A stretch of 15,812 nt of DNA from Candidatus Aminicenantota bacterium (GCA_020355945.1 CP070627.1:4970741-4986552), one strand, 5' to 3'; positions 6,879 to 14,111 are shown, numbered from the stretch's first letter. The notes: a model not told the origin generated them from the letters alone. Program-made: numbers and translations.

Positions 6879-8363
6879 TTATAAATATCCCAGGCTTTTA
6901 AGGGCCTTTTCGGTCTCTTTATCAATCTTTTTTCTTTTTTTACTCCTCCGGACAGGAGAATTTCCTTCATATTTTTTAACCAGTTCCTTTAATTTATTCA
7001 GCAATTTCAATTTAATTCGTGTATAGTGTCTTTCATTGATCAGATTGTTAAGTTCCCGGGGATCCTTTTTAAGATCGTATAACTCGTGCTCACCATCGCT
7101 TCCCCAGATCAATTTAAAATTGTTGTCAATAACTGTCTTTATCCTGCGATAATATTTCTTTAAAACCGGGTATTTTTTCTCCAGGTGGCGAAAGGCATGC
7201 GTTCTTTTATTATCCTGTTTTTCTTTGAATTCCGGGTTGGGGGGCTCCAGATTTTTTATAACGGTAAAAACCTGTTTGGGTGAATAGTATTCAGCCAAAA
7301 GCGTTCTTCTTTGGAGGTCTTGCTGATTCAACAGGTTACAACCTTGAGAATAGAAAGTACCCTGGTCAACACCGACAACATATAATAGTGTAGGGAATAT
7401 ATCGGTTAATTGAACGGGTGTATAATCTTTGGAATTCGCCGGGAATAAACGGGGATACTTTATGATAAGTGGAATATTTATCAAGGTTTGATGAAGAGAA
7501 AACATATGATCCACAAGATTATGCTCCATGAAATTTTCCCCATGATCCGAAGTGACAATGAAGAGAGTATTGTGCCATAATTTATTTGACTTCAATTGGG
7601 AAATAATTTTCCCTACCAGGTAATCTACATACAAAATCTCGGCATCATATCGATCGATCAAGTGCTCTATCTCTTCGGTGGTGAAGGTCTTTTTGCCTGT
7701 CACCACATCCACCCATTCGTTGAAATAACAATTGACAGCGCTATTTCTCACGAAGCGATGAGCAAAAAAACGTGCGGAATCGTAGGGAGTGTGGGGTTCA
7801 ATAAAATTAATAAATAAAAAAAAGGGTTTTTGCCGGTCCCTCTGGTTCAATATCTCTTTAAATGCAATATAACTACTATTTTCAGGAAGATAGCCAGGTG
7901 AGCGCCAGGCCTCGAAAAAGTGTAAAAATCCTTGATCAAACTGGAACTGTTTTGAAATTAAAGGATTCCCACTAATGGCAAAGGTTTCATATCCTTTGTC
8001 CAGCAGCACCTCGGCCAGGGTGACTAACCTCCGGGGCAGCCTGTGATTTTCCTGGGTGGTTCGATGAGCGATGGGGTAGAGCCCGGTAAAGAGTGAGGCA
8101 TGGGCCGGTGGAGTCCAACTACTTGTAGAATACGCATTAAGATACAATCGCGATTGTTTCACCAGTTTATTTAAATTGGGAGTGGTCTCCCTGGAATAAC
8201 CACAGCAAGAGAGATGATCTATTCTCACCGTGTCCATTACGATTATAATGATATTAGGCAGTGGTTGGGAACCGGAAGAGCATTGTGCCAGGCTCATAAA
8301 CAGAGTTATAACCACAAGACCGCACATAACCAATGTTAAATACCTTTTTTTTAAAAACCACAT
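6879..8363 (-). CDS. Sulfatase-fold (alkaline phosphatase superfamily) exported protein, Thr-type
   Basis: The product has 494 residues from the ATG at 8363. An open frame extends to 8474, but the promoter lies inside that extension. An N-terminal hydrophobic segment (about 8-25) ends LAQC, a possible lipobox (C28) with an unusual Gln before the Cys. The sulfatase fold is clear: IIIIVMDTVRIDHLSCCGY (metal Asp44), SSWTPPAHASLFTGLYP and TSDHGENF (Asp273/His274). At the position where sulfatases carry the Cys or Ser converted to formylglycine (C-x-P-S-R), this protein has Thr84 (T-P-P-A-H). Formylglycine cannot form, so a phosphoryl or phosphodiester substrate, as in threonine-nucleophile relatives such as LTA synthase and phosphoethanolamine transferases, is more likely. 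The C-terminus is basic and ends in ETEKALKSLGYL, a common tail of these proteins. It appears to be monocistronic. Confidence 0.9.
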   Translation of the reverse strand: MWFLKKRYLTLVMCGLVVITLFMSLAQCSSGSQPLPNIIIIVMDTVRIDHLSCCGYSRETTPNLNKLVKQSRLYLNAYSTSSWTPPAHASLFTGLYPIAHRTTQENHRLPRRLVTLAEVLLDKGYETFAISGNPLISKQFQFDQGFLHFFEAWRSPGYLPENSSYIAFKEILNQRDRQKPFFLFINFIEPHTPYDSARFFAHRFVRNSAVNCYFNEWVDVVTGKKTFTTEEIEHLIDRYDAEILYVDYLVGKIISQLKSNKLWHNTLFIVTSDHGENFMEHNLVDHMFSLHQTLINIPLIIKYPRLFPANSKDYTPVQLTDIFPTLLYVVGVDQGTFYSQGCNLLNQQDLQRRTLLAEYYSPKQVFTVIKNLEPPNPEFKEKQDNKRTHAFRHLEKKYPVLKKYYRRIKTVIDNNFKLIWGSDGEHELYDLKKDPRELNNLINERHYTRIKLKLLNKLKELVKKYEGNSPVRRSKKRKKIDKETEKALKSLGYL

Positions 8364-8382
8364 GATTTTACTCCAGGAAAAA

Positions 8383-8411
8383 AGTATATATATTTTCTTT
8401 TCTCCTGTCAA
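8383..8411 (-). promoter_or_regulatory. Near-consensus sigma-70 promoter of the sulfatase-fold gene
   Basis: On the minus strand, TTGACA (8406-8411, perfect) and TATACT (8383-8388, five of six) are 17 bases apart. Transcription would begin near 8376, thirteen bases before the ATG at 8363, and the leader contains GGAG. This fixes the start codon, because the upstream in-frame start at 8474 would lie outside the transcript. Confidence 0.75.
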
Positions 8412-8761
8412 ATTGGAAAAGTGAGAATCACGCCAAAATGTTCTCCAGGGGGCTCTTTTCGATAAAGTCCCCAAGCCGGTAAATTTAAGCGCATATTTGA
8501 ATAATAGAATATTAAACAGTTTTTCAGGTCCTGGTTTAATTCCAGCAGGAATTCATTGGTTTTAAAGCGGCGGATTTCATAAAAAGGGGGCAAAGCGGGC
8601 ACCGGGTCCTGCAAAAACCGGTTTTCACCAATATGTAAATAAAAGAGAAAAAAAGAAAAAAAAAAGAAAAAAAAAAGGGACAGGCAAAAAATGAAAGGAG
8701 AGGAAAAACAATTTTTGTTTATTTTTAACAATTTTAATGGTGGAAAATTTCTACCGGTCAC
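8408..8761 (-). CDS. Doubtful small membrane ORF
   Basis: This is a 117-codon frame opening with GTG, with no good Shine-Dalgarno site. Its translation has one very hydrophobic segment made largely of Phe (residues about 19-42), produced by the homopurine run at 8641-8680. After that comes a more protein-like stretch (GENRFLQDPVPALPPFYEIR and onward to EPPGEHFGVILTFPI). No family is recognised. The end overlaps the -35 box of the next gene's promoter. It may be a small gene, the tail of a decayed gene whose frame shifted in the A run, or chance. Confidence 0.2.
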   Translation of the reverse strand: MTGRNFPPLKLLKINKNCFSSPFIFCLSLFFFFFFSFFLFYLHIGENRFLQDPVPALPPFYEIRRFKTNEFLLELNQDLKNCLIFYYSNMRLNLPAWGLYRKEPPGEHFGVILTFPI

Positions 8762-8872
8762 TTTTTAGTCAACTTTGAGGCATTGTGGAGGCTTTCGAAT
8801 TGCCTGGGAAATCCCAAAATGTTTAATTTAAAAGGCTCTTCATTAACCGAGGATTAGAAAGTAAACTCGTGT
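8412..8872. other. Gene-poor stretch with 40-base homopurine run
   Basis: Between the sulfatase-fold promoter and yycJ about 460 bases carry no convincing gene. Positions 8641-8680 are purely A and G on the plus strand, mostly A in runs of seven to ten broken by G, with further purine-rich sequence to about 8708. Such runs bend, slip in replication and can form triplex or H-DNA. A weak TGGG/CCCA hairpin lies near 8804-8815. No terminator with a T run was seen downstream of yycJ. Confidence 0.5.
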
Positions 8873-9697
8873 TCATTTTATTTCCCAGGGATTTATTTTG
8901 AACAATCGAGGCGCTTCGGTATCTATTTTTACCACCGGTGAAATACCATACCTGGAAGTTAAAATCGTTTGCAGGTGCCGAAGGTCTTCTCGCTCCTTTA
9001 TAACAGATTGAAACGTTTCCAGGGCAATATCCGGCATGTTGTTATTTTCCGACAAATGAGATAACAGGACATATTCCAGTCCTGGAGAGGCATGGTTAAG
9101 AATAAGTTCTCCCGCCATTGCATTGGACAAATGACCATATTCTCCAGCTACCCGCTGCTTAAGAAAATAAGGATAAAAACCTTCCCAAAGCATTGTCTCA
9201 TCATAATTGGATTCCAAAAATACAATATGAGCGCCTTTTACTGCCTCAATCACATTGTCACAGGCATATCCAATGTCCGTAACCACACTGATTTTCTTAT
9301 CTTTATAATAAAAACTGAACAAACTGGGGTCTACTGCGTCATGACTTTTAGGCATGGATTGAATCAACGTATTATTAAAGGTAATGCTATCATCGGATTC
9401 AATGAAATGCACCAGGTTTTCGTCAATCACTTCAGGCAAACGATTATAAGTCTTTTCCGTAATATAAATCGGTATTTGAAATCGATCTAACAGTACCCTG
9501 AGTCCCCGGACATGGTCCGAATGCTCATGGGTAATAAAGATAGCTTTAATTTCATCGATATGATGCCGAATCTGCCGCAGCCGCCGACATATTTGCTTGC
9601 AACTGATACCCGCATCCACCAGGAAACAATCCACTCCTGTTCTTATGAAAAACGCATTTCCATTAGAACCACTGGCAAGTCCACATACTTCTATCAC
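8873..9697 (-). CDS. yycJ: YycJ/WalJ-type metallo-beta-lactamase-fold hydrolase
   Basis: The protein has 274 residues. The N-terminus LASGSNGN and the metal motif HEHSDH (57-62) with SHD (119), TDIGY (Asp141), GHLSN (189) and LSHLSENN (214) give the complete ligand set of the YycJ/WalJ family, a cytoplasmic single-domain MBL-fold protein. Homologues accompany the WalRK two-component operon in Firmicutes and act as a putative 5'-exonuclease in DNA repair; no walRK genes are present here. The start is GTG at 9697: the next codons give the usual family N-terminus. Its Shine-Dalgarno site GGAGG, four bases away, is the outer end of repeat copy 3. The gene stands alone between the sulfatase-fold gene and the molybdenum enzyme operon. 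Confidence 0.92.
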   Translation of the reverse strand: MIEVCGLASGSNGNAFFIRTGVDCFLVDAGISCKQICRRLRQIRHHIDEIKAIFITHEHSDHVRGLRVLLDRFQIPIYITEKTYNRLPEVIDENLVHFIESDDSITFNNTLIQSMPKSHDAVDPSLFSFYYKDKKISVVTDIGYACDNVIEAVKGAHIVFLESNYDETMLWEGFYPYFLKQRVAGEYGHLSNAMAGELILNHASPGLEYVLLSHLSENNNMPDIALETFQSVIKEREDLRHLQTILTSRYGISPVVKIDTEAPRLFKINPWEIK

Positions 9698-9700
9698 TCT

Positions 9701-9766
9701 GCCTCCGGCGGCCAGGGGCTCTTTTTAAAAAAACCGCCCCTGGACCCCGCAAAAACTTTTTACTAA
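9701..9766 (+). repeat. Dispersed hairpin repeat, copy 3 (type A, short stem)
   Basis: GCCTCCGGCGGCCAGGGG is followed by a T run, an A run, CGCCCCTGGACCCC and the tail GCAAAAACTTTTTA. The stem is 8 bp: CCAGGGGC (9712-9719) with GCCCCTGG (9736-9743). It begins three bases upstream of the yycJ start codon, so its edge, read on the minus strand, supplies GGAGG at translation-initiation distance and its hairpin lies in the yycJ leader. Confidence 0.9.
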
Positions 9767-9769
9767 TCC

Positions 9770-9874
9770 TGAAGGCTTCCCAACCCATCTAAGATACGGA
9801 TTCCTTACACTGCGTATCATATCTAACACGTTGATGCCACTCTTGAAGAAACGATTCATCTTAGGAAGCCTTCA
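9770..9874. repeat. 105-base imperfect inverted-repeat structure
   Basis: Left arm TGAAGGCTTCC (9770-9780) plus, after a 9-base bulge, TAAGAT (9790-9795) pairs with the uninterrupted right arm ATCTTAGGAAGCCTTCA (9858-9874). An inner pair GATACG (9793-9798)/CGTATC (9813-9818) would compete with the TAAGAT pairing. There is no ORF. It lies between the repeat copies 3 and 4 and could be a small MITE-like element or a folded RNA; neither is shown. Confidence 0.6.
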
Positions 9875-9878
9875 AAAT

Positions 9879-9896
9879 GGCCCTTAGGGCCTTTTT
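9879..9896. terminator. Short GC hairpin with flanking A/T runs, possible terminator
   Basis: GGCCC-TTA-GGGCC (9879-9891) is followed by TTTTT on the plus strand. On the minus strand, the same stem is followed by ATTTT. In minus orientation it would end the molybdenum enzyme operon about 70 bases after its last stop codon (9960). The stem is only 5 bp, so strength is uncertain. Confidence 0.45.
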
Positions 9897-9897
9897 A

Positions 9898-9937
9898 GGC
9901 TCCCCGCGCCGCGGGGCCCCGCAAAAACTTTTCATTA
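9898..9937 (+). repeat. Dispersed hairpin repeat, copy 4 (type B)
   Basis: A GC-rich hairpin with stem CCCCGC/GCGGGG and loop GCC (9902-9916) is followed by the same tail, CCCCGCAAAAACTTTTCATTA, as the type A copies. The 23 bases 9898-9920 recur, identical and inverted, at 14064-14086. It lies about 22 bases beyond the stop of the FAD-subunit gene. Confidence 0.85.
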
Positions 9938-9959
9938 GAAGCCGCTTTTGTAGCCTCAA

Positions 9960-10934
9960 TTACAGGAGATTTGATATGAGCCGTTTGATCCAGTTGCGAG
10001 CCAGGGGAACTTTATATTCATTCTGCTCCAGGGTTTCAGCGTCTTTTAGGGCACTAGCTGCTATTTGTTCTAAATTTTTAGAGTTGATGCTCATTCCTGT
10101 CAATTGACCGCTCACATGTTTTTCCAGCCAGGGCATTGGCGCCACACCACCCAGGACAACCCGCGCTGACTTAACTGTATCCTGTTGGATTTGTAAAACA
10201 GCAGCCACACTGACCGAAGCAAAATCCCAGACTTCACGCTCTTTAAATTTCAAATACCCGCTGCGTATTCCCGGAGGAACATCCGGCACCTGGATTTCCG
10301 TTATAATATCACCGGGTTTCAATATATTTTCCCGTGTCACCACTTTTTCCGGCAGCACAAAAAAATCTTTTAGGGTGATTTGGCGCGATTTTTTACCGGA
10401 AAATACAGTCACACTGGCATCCAATGCCAAAAGAGCCACAGCAGTGTCTGATGGATGAACAATAAAACAAGGACCACCGCCAATAATACAATGATACTTA
10501 TTCTCACCTTCTACAGCATAACACATATCACCACCTTTTCGCAAGCAGTGAAAATCACCCCGAAAATACCAGCACCGCGGCCGCTGACAGATATTACCAC
10601 CAATGGTACCCTGGTTGCGTAATTGAGGAGACGCCACCTCTTTAGCTGCCTGAGCCAAAACAGCGTATTTTTGATTGATTAGTTCATGCTCGGCAATCTC
10701 AGCAATCGTAACCAATGGGCCGATTTTTAAGCCTCTACCTGGTGTATAAGTGATTTTATTCATCCCGGGCAGGGCTTTTAAATCAATTAATTTCTCTGGC
10801 GCTTCAATACCGTCTTTCATTAATCCCAGCAGATCGGTCCCGCCTGCATAAGGTAATACGTCTTTCCAATTGTCACCCAGTAATTGACTGGCTTCTTTTA
10901 CATTTTGGGGTTTGATATGAACGAAATTTTTCAT
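9960..10934 (-). CDS. Molybdenum hydroxylase FAD-binding subunit with predicted extra Fe-S cluster
   Basis: The protein has 324 residues, the CoxM/XdhB/PaoB-type flavin subunit that passes electrons from the 2Fe-2S subunit to an acceptor. FAD motifs are YAGGTDLLGLMKDG (29-42) and NQGTIGGNIC (107-116), followed by HPSDTAVALLALDA. Between them lies an insert rich in cysteine: C116, C121, C130, C138, C149 and C156, with CxxxxC and the pattern RPRCWYF...C...C. In PaoB and in 4-hydroxybenzoyl-CoA reductase beta an insert at this point binds a 4Fe-4S cluster; the same is inferred here. Its ATG overlaps the TGA of the large subunit (ATGA). It is the last gene of the operon and is followed by a small hairpin and repeat copy 4. 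No signal peptide is present, so export would be as a complex with the Tat-signal subunit. Confidence 0.93.
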   Translation of the reverse strand: MKNFVHIKPQNVKEASQLLGDNWKDVLPYAGGTDLLGLMKDGIEAPEKLIDLKALPGMNKITYTPGRGLKIGPLVTIAEIAEHELINQKYAVLAQAAKEVASPQLRNQGTIGGNICQRPRCWYFRGDFHCLRKGGDMCYAVEGENKYHCIIGGGPCFIVHPSDTAVALLALDASVTVFSGKKSRQITLKDFFVLPEKVVTRENILKPGDIITEIQVPDVPPGIRSGYLKFKEREVWDFASVSVAAVLQIQQDTVKSARVVLGGVAPMPWLEKHVSGQLTGMSINSKNLEQIAASALKDAETLEQNEYKVPLARNWIKRLISNLL

Positions 10935-13246
10935 GATACCCTCCTCGCCTTTTGCAGTGCTGATAACACCTTATCCGCTGTAATGGGCAGGCTTTTGATT
11001 CGTACGCCAATGGCATTATAGACGGCATTGGCAATGGCACCGGCAGTGGGAATATGCGCCGGTTCCCCCAGGCCTTTGGCACCCACACTGCTGATCAACG
11101 GATCAGCATCACTGACCACATATGCCTCAATTTCAGGCATATCCATCACTGTAGGCATTTTATAGTCATGCATGTTGGTGGTCAGTACTTTACCGGTGGT
11201 TTGATCAATGATCCGCTGCTCCATCAAGGCAAAACCGATGCCCTGGATAATGCCGCCGTGAAATTGATTCTCCGCTGTTTTCCGATTCAATACTCGCCCT
11301 ATATCATTGGCAGCAACAACCTTTAGAACCTTTACTTTGCCGGTTTCGGTATCCACTTCTACTTCAGCAAACTGTGCACCAAAGGTATTAATCATATATC
11401 CTTTGGGATTGGCATTTCGTGCACCATTGGCGATTAACTCCCGTTCCCGCGTTTTTCCAAGAATATCAGTAATCGTAACTTTTTTAGACTCATCTTTTTT
11501 GGAAGAGATCACACCGTTTTGGTAAAGCAGTTGGTCTTCGGGTAGTTCCAGGAGTGCGGCTGCGCCGGACATGAGTTTGGCTTTGATTTGTTCCGCGGCA
11601 TCGTGCACAGCCGGGGCTACAGAGGGTGCAGTGGTACTTCCTCCACTGCCACCACAATAAGGACATAGACTGGTATCACCCAGGGTGACGGAAATCTTTT
11701 CCAAAGGAATCTCCAGGACTTCTGCTGCCACCTGGGTGATAAAGGTATAGGTGCCGGTTCCCAGGTCTTGTGATCCGGCCATCACCTGTGCACTGCCGTC
11801 GCTATTAAGTTTAATAGTAGCGTATGCCGGTGGTCCGCCGCCGCCCCACCAGATTTGAGTCGCCATGCCAATGCCTCGTTTTATTGGCCCGGGAGTTCCT
11901 GAACCGGCAGGTTGGCTGCGTCGCTGCCAGCCAATCGCTTCTGCTCCTTTTTTATAAGCCTCTCGCAAACGCTTGCTAGTATAAGGTATATTGTAGACCT
12001 GGTCTTTTTCCGCATAGTTTTTTAGGCGGAATTCCAGGGGGTCCATGCCGATCTTTTCTGCTATTTCATCGATGAGAGAATCCATGGCAAAAGTACCCTG
12101 TACATGTCCTGGTGCCCGCATGGGTCTGCCCGGTCCTGCATTGGTGTATACGGAATATTCCTCTACATAGACATTATCGCATTTGTAAACCGTACGCAAA
12201 GGCCAACTGCACCCGGCTCCGTAAGTATAAGCACCGACTGTACCGTAAGCGTGATGAGATAAAGCGGTTAACGTACCGTCTTTTTTAGCGCCTGCTTTTA
12301 GTTTTTGAACCGAATCCGGACGATTGCCTACGGCTAAGTTCATTTCTTTTCGATCCAGTGCAATTTTTACCGGTCGTCCGATTTTTCGTGCCAGTAATGC
12401 AGCCATTACTGTATATTTCCCTGGTACCAGTTTGCTGCCGAATCCACCACCCATATATTTTTTAATTACCCGTACTTTATTGGCCGGTATCCCTAAGGAT
12501 TGGGCAAGGGTATCCCGTACATTAAAAACCGTTTGTGTAGAATCCCAGACCGTTAATCGATCGCCGTCCCAATTGGCTGCGCTGCAGTGAACTTCAGTGG
12601 GATTATGGACAGCTACCTGGGTGGTAAACGTGTCTTCTACTACTACATCGGCTTCTTTAAATCCTTTTTCCGCATCTCCTCGTTTATAAACAAAGGGTTT
12701 TCCACCGCGGATATTCCCGTTTTCATACAGTTTTGGTGCATCGGGTTTCATTGCTTTTCCTGTATCCACGACAAAAGGTAATATTTCGTATTCCACCCGG
12801 ATCAATTTCAATGCTTCTGCGGCGATTTCTTCTGATTCCGCAGCCAGGCAAGCCACTTCATCGCCCAGGTAGCGCAGATGGGGATCAAACAGGTAAGAGG
12901 TATTGGAATACCATGGGATTTTTGGGGTGTTTTTCTGGGTAATTACAGCCAGTACGCCCGGGTGTTTTAAAGCTTTTGCAGTATCGATGGATTTGATACG
13001 GGCATGGGGATGGGGGCAGCGCAACGTTTTAGCAATAGCCATATTGGCTAGGCCCACATCAAAAGTATATTGGGCGGTTCCGCTGACTTTATCGTAGCCA
13101 TCTACCCGTGATACCGGGGTTCCCAGGATTTTTAATTTCTTTTCCGGTTTCCAGGCCCCAACTTCTTCGGCGGGAACTTCTGCCAGGGATTCCAGGAAAT
13201 CATCTTCCAGGAAAAATTTTGATTTTACGATTTTTCTTCCAGCCAT
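10931..13246 (-). CDS. Molybdenum hydroxylase large (molybdopterin-binding) subunit
   Basis: The protein has 771 residues, the expected length for XdhA/CoxL/PaoC-type catalytic subunits. It has the a/b hammerhead domain (about 45-155) with VDGYDKVSGTAQYTFD and the Moco-binding domains with GGGFGSK (266-272), MRAPGHVQG (376-384), QDLGTG (493-498) and SGGSTTAPS (534-542). The C-terminal GAKGLGEPA contains the catalytic base Glu728 of the family. The CoxL-specific selenyl/Cu loop AYRCSFR is absent, so aerobic CO dehydrogenase is unlikely; an aldehyde, purine or other N-heterocycle is more likely. Substrate cannot be set from sequence. The first about 35 residues are a linker typical of subunits that dock with a separate 2Fe-2S protein. 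The start at 13246 has GGGAGG overlapping the stop of the upstream gene. Confidence 0.95.
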   Translation of the reverse strand: MAGRKIVKSKFFLEDDFLESLAEVPAEEVGAWKPEKKLKILGTPVSRVDGYDKVSGTAQYTFDVGLANMAIAKTLRCPHPHARIKSIDTAKALKHPGVLAVITQKNTPKIPWYSNTSYLFDPHLRYLGDEVACLAAESEEIAAEALKLIRVEYEILPFVVDTGKAMKPDAPKLYENGNIRGGKPFVYKRGDAEKGFKEADVVVEDTFTTQVAVHNPTEVHCSAANWDGDRLTVWDSTQTVFNVRDTLAQSLGIPANKVRVIKKYMGGGFGSKLVPGKYTVMAALLARKIGRPVKIALDRKEMNLAVGNRPDSVQKLKAGAKKDGTLTALSHHAYGTVGAYTYGAGCSWPLRTVYKCDNVYVEEYSVYTNAGPGRPMRAPGHVQGTFAMDSLIDEIAEKIGMDPLEFRLKNYAEKDQVYNIPYTSKRLREAYKKGAEAIGWQRRSQPAGSGTPGPIKRGIGMATQIWWGGGGPPAYATIKLNSDGSAQVMAGSQDLGTGTYTFITQVAAEVLEIPLEKISVTLGDTSLCPYCGGSGGSTTAPSVAPAVHDAAEQIKAKLMSGAAALLELPEDQLLYQNGVISSKKDESKKVTITDILGKTRERELIANGARNANPKGYMINTFGAQFAEVEVDTETGKVKVLKVVAANDIGRVLNRKTAENQFHGGIIQGIGFALMEQRIIDQTTGKVLTTNMHDYKMPTVMDMPEIEAYVVSDADPLISSVGAKGLGEPAHIPTAGAIANAVYNAIGVRIKSLPITADKVLSALQKARRVS

Positions 13247-13248
13247 TT

Positions 13249-13887
13249 TTAACCTCCCTTACCCGCGTTGGTTGTGGTTTTTTCTGCGGCAGCCATTACT
13301 GATTTAACGATATGGGGGTAAGACGAGCATCTGCAGAGATTCCCGGCCATGCCCTCTTTTACTTGTTCTGTTGTTGGTTTGGGGTGTTTTAGTAGTAAAG
13401 CCCGGGCTGCCATGATTTGTCCTGGGGTACAGAACCCGCATTGGAAGCCATCGTGTTCGATGAATGCTTCCTGGAGGGGATGGAGTTTTTCTCCGTTTAA
13501 TAGGCCTTCGATAGTGGTCACTTCTTTGCCGGCGGCATCCAGGGCCAGGATATGGCAGGAATAGATGGCTTTCCCGTCGAGCAGTACTGTACAAGTGCCG
13601 CATTCGCCGTGGTTACAGGTTATTTTTGCGCCGATTAAATTTAATTGGTCCCGCAGGAGTTGGGCGAGAGTGGTGCGTGGTTCCACCAGGACTCGGATTG
13701 CTTTGCCGTTTACTTTAAGGGGCAGGAGTACTTTGCCTTCATGGGGTTGGCTGGTTTCTTGTTTTTTCTTTGCCGGCTCGGATGTTAGTACTCCTGGTAT
13801 TATTGTTCCGCCGATGACGCCTGTGCCCACTCCTTTTATGAATTTTCTGCGGGAGATGTTTTGGGGTTCGGAGTCTTCTTTTTTCAT
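13249..13887 (-). CDS. Molybdenum hydroxylase 2Fe-2S subunit with Tat signal
   Basis: The protein has 212 residues. The N-terminal twin-arginine motif ISRRKFIKG (11-19) and a following weakly hydrophobic Gly-rich stretch form a Tat signal; residues about 50-205 are the two 2Fe-2S domains. The plant-type cluster is held by C91, C96, C99 and C111 (CNHGECGTC), and the second by C150, C153, C185 and C187 (CGFCTPG, CRC). Tat signals on this subunit are known for the periplasmic PaoABC aldehyde oxidoreductase, so the folded complex is probably carried out of the cytoplasm together. The start at 13887 has AAAGGAG ten bases upstream. It is the first gene of the operon, 2 bases before the large subunit. 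Moco insertion and maturation genes (XdhC/PaoD-like) are absent from this window. Confidence 0.95.
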   Translation of the reverse strand: MKKEDSEPQNISRRKFIKGVGTGVIGGTIIPGVLTSEPAKKKQETSQPHEGKVLLPLKVNGKAIRVLVEPRTTLAQLLRDQLNLIGAKITCNHGECGTCTVLLDGKAIYSCHILALDAAGKEVTTIEGLLNGEKLHPLQEAFIEHDGFQCGFCTPGQIMAARALLLKHPKPTTEQVKEGMAGNLCRCSSYPHIVKSVMAAAEKTTTNAGKGG

Positions 13888-13978
13888 GGTATTGAATCTC
13901 CTTTAAATTTTAATTGTGGGTTTTGTTTATATAAAACCTTGAAATTTATATTTACTGCATTGATAGTCCGGTTGGTTT

Positions 13979-13990
13979 CTATCATGGTAG
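13979..13990. promoter_or_regulatory. Operator-like near-palindrome at the predicted operon start
   Basis: CTATCATGGTAG is a 12-bp dyad with one mismatched pair and lies across the predicted transcription start of the molybdenum enzyme operon (about 13985). The position suits a repressor site; no regulator is identified. Confidence 0.25.
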
Positions 13991-13991
13991 T

Positions 13992-14020
13992 ATTTTAAAG
14001 AAAATAGTTTTTTATTTCAA
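13992..14020 (-). promoter_or_regulatory. Sigma-70-type promoter of the molybdenum enzyme operon
   Basis: On the minus strand, TTGAAA (14015-14020) and TAAAAT (13992-13997) are 17 bases apart and each matches consensus at five of six positions. The predicted start near 13985 leaves a leader of about 100 AT-rich bases before the 2Fe-2S gene. The AT-rich setting makes chance matches more likely. Confidence 0.5.
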
Positions 14021-14044
14021 TACAGTGGGGGTATTTTTTAATAA

Positions 14045-14093
14045 AATTTTTTTGCAGGGTTCAGGGGCCCCGCGGCGCGGGGAGCCCCCCTGC
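14045..14093 (-). repeat. Dispersed hairpin repeat, copy 5 (type B, inverted)
   Basis: Read on the minus strand, it has the same 23 bases as copy 4 (here 14064-14086), and then a tail GCAAAAAAATTTTATTA. An outer arm pair GCAGGG (14054-14059)/CCCTGC (14088-14093) lengthens the stem. It lies in the 288-base gap between two divergent genes, between their predicted promoters. Confidence 0.8.
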
Positions 14094-14111
14094 GGTCACG
14101 GTCGCCGGGAT

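Noticed and set aside
6761..6970. 69-codon basic minus-strand frame overlapping the 3' end of the sulfatase-fold gene
   Set aside because: Overlaps the real gene in another frame, Lys/Arg-rich low-complexity translation, and no ribosome site.
8364..8474. 37-residue N-terminal extension of the sulfatase-fold protein
   Set aside because: A near-consensus promoter lies inside it, and the signal peptide begins at the ATG at 8363.
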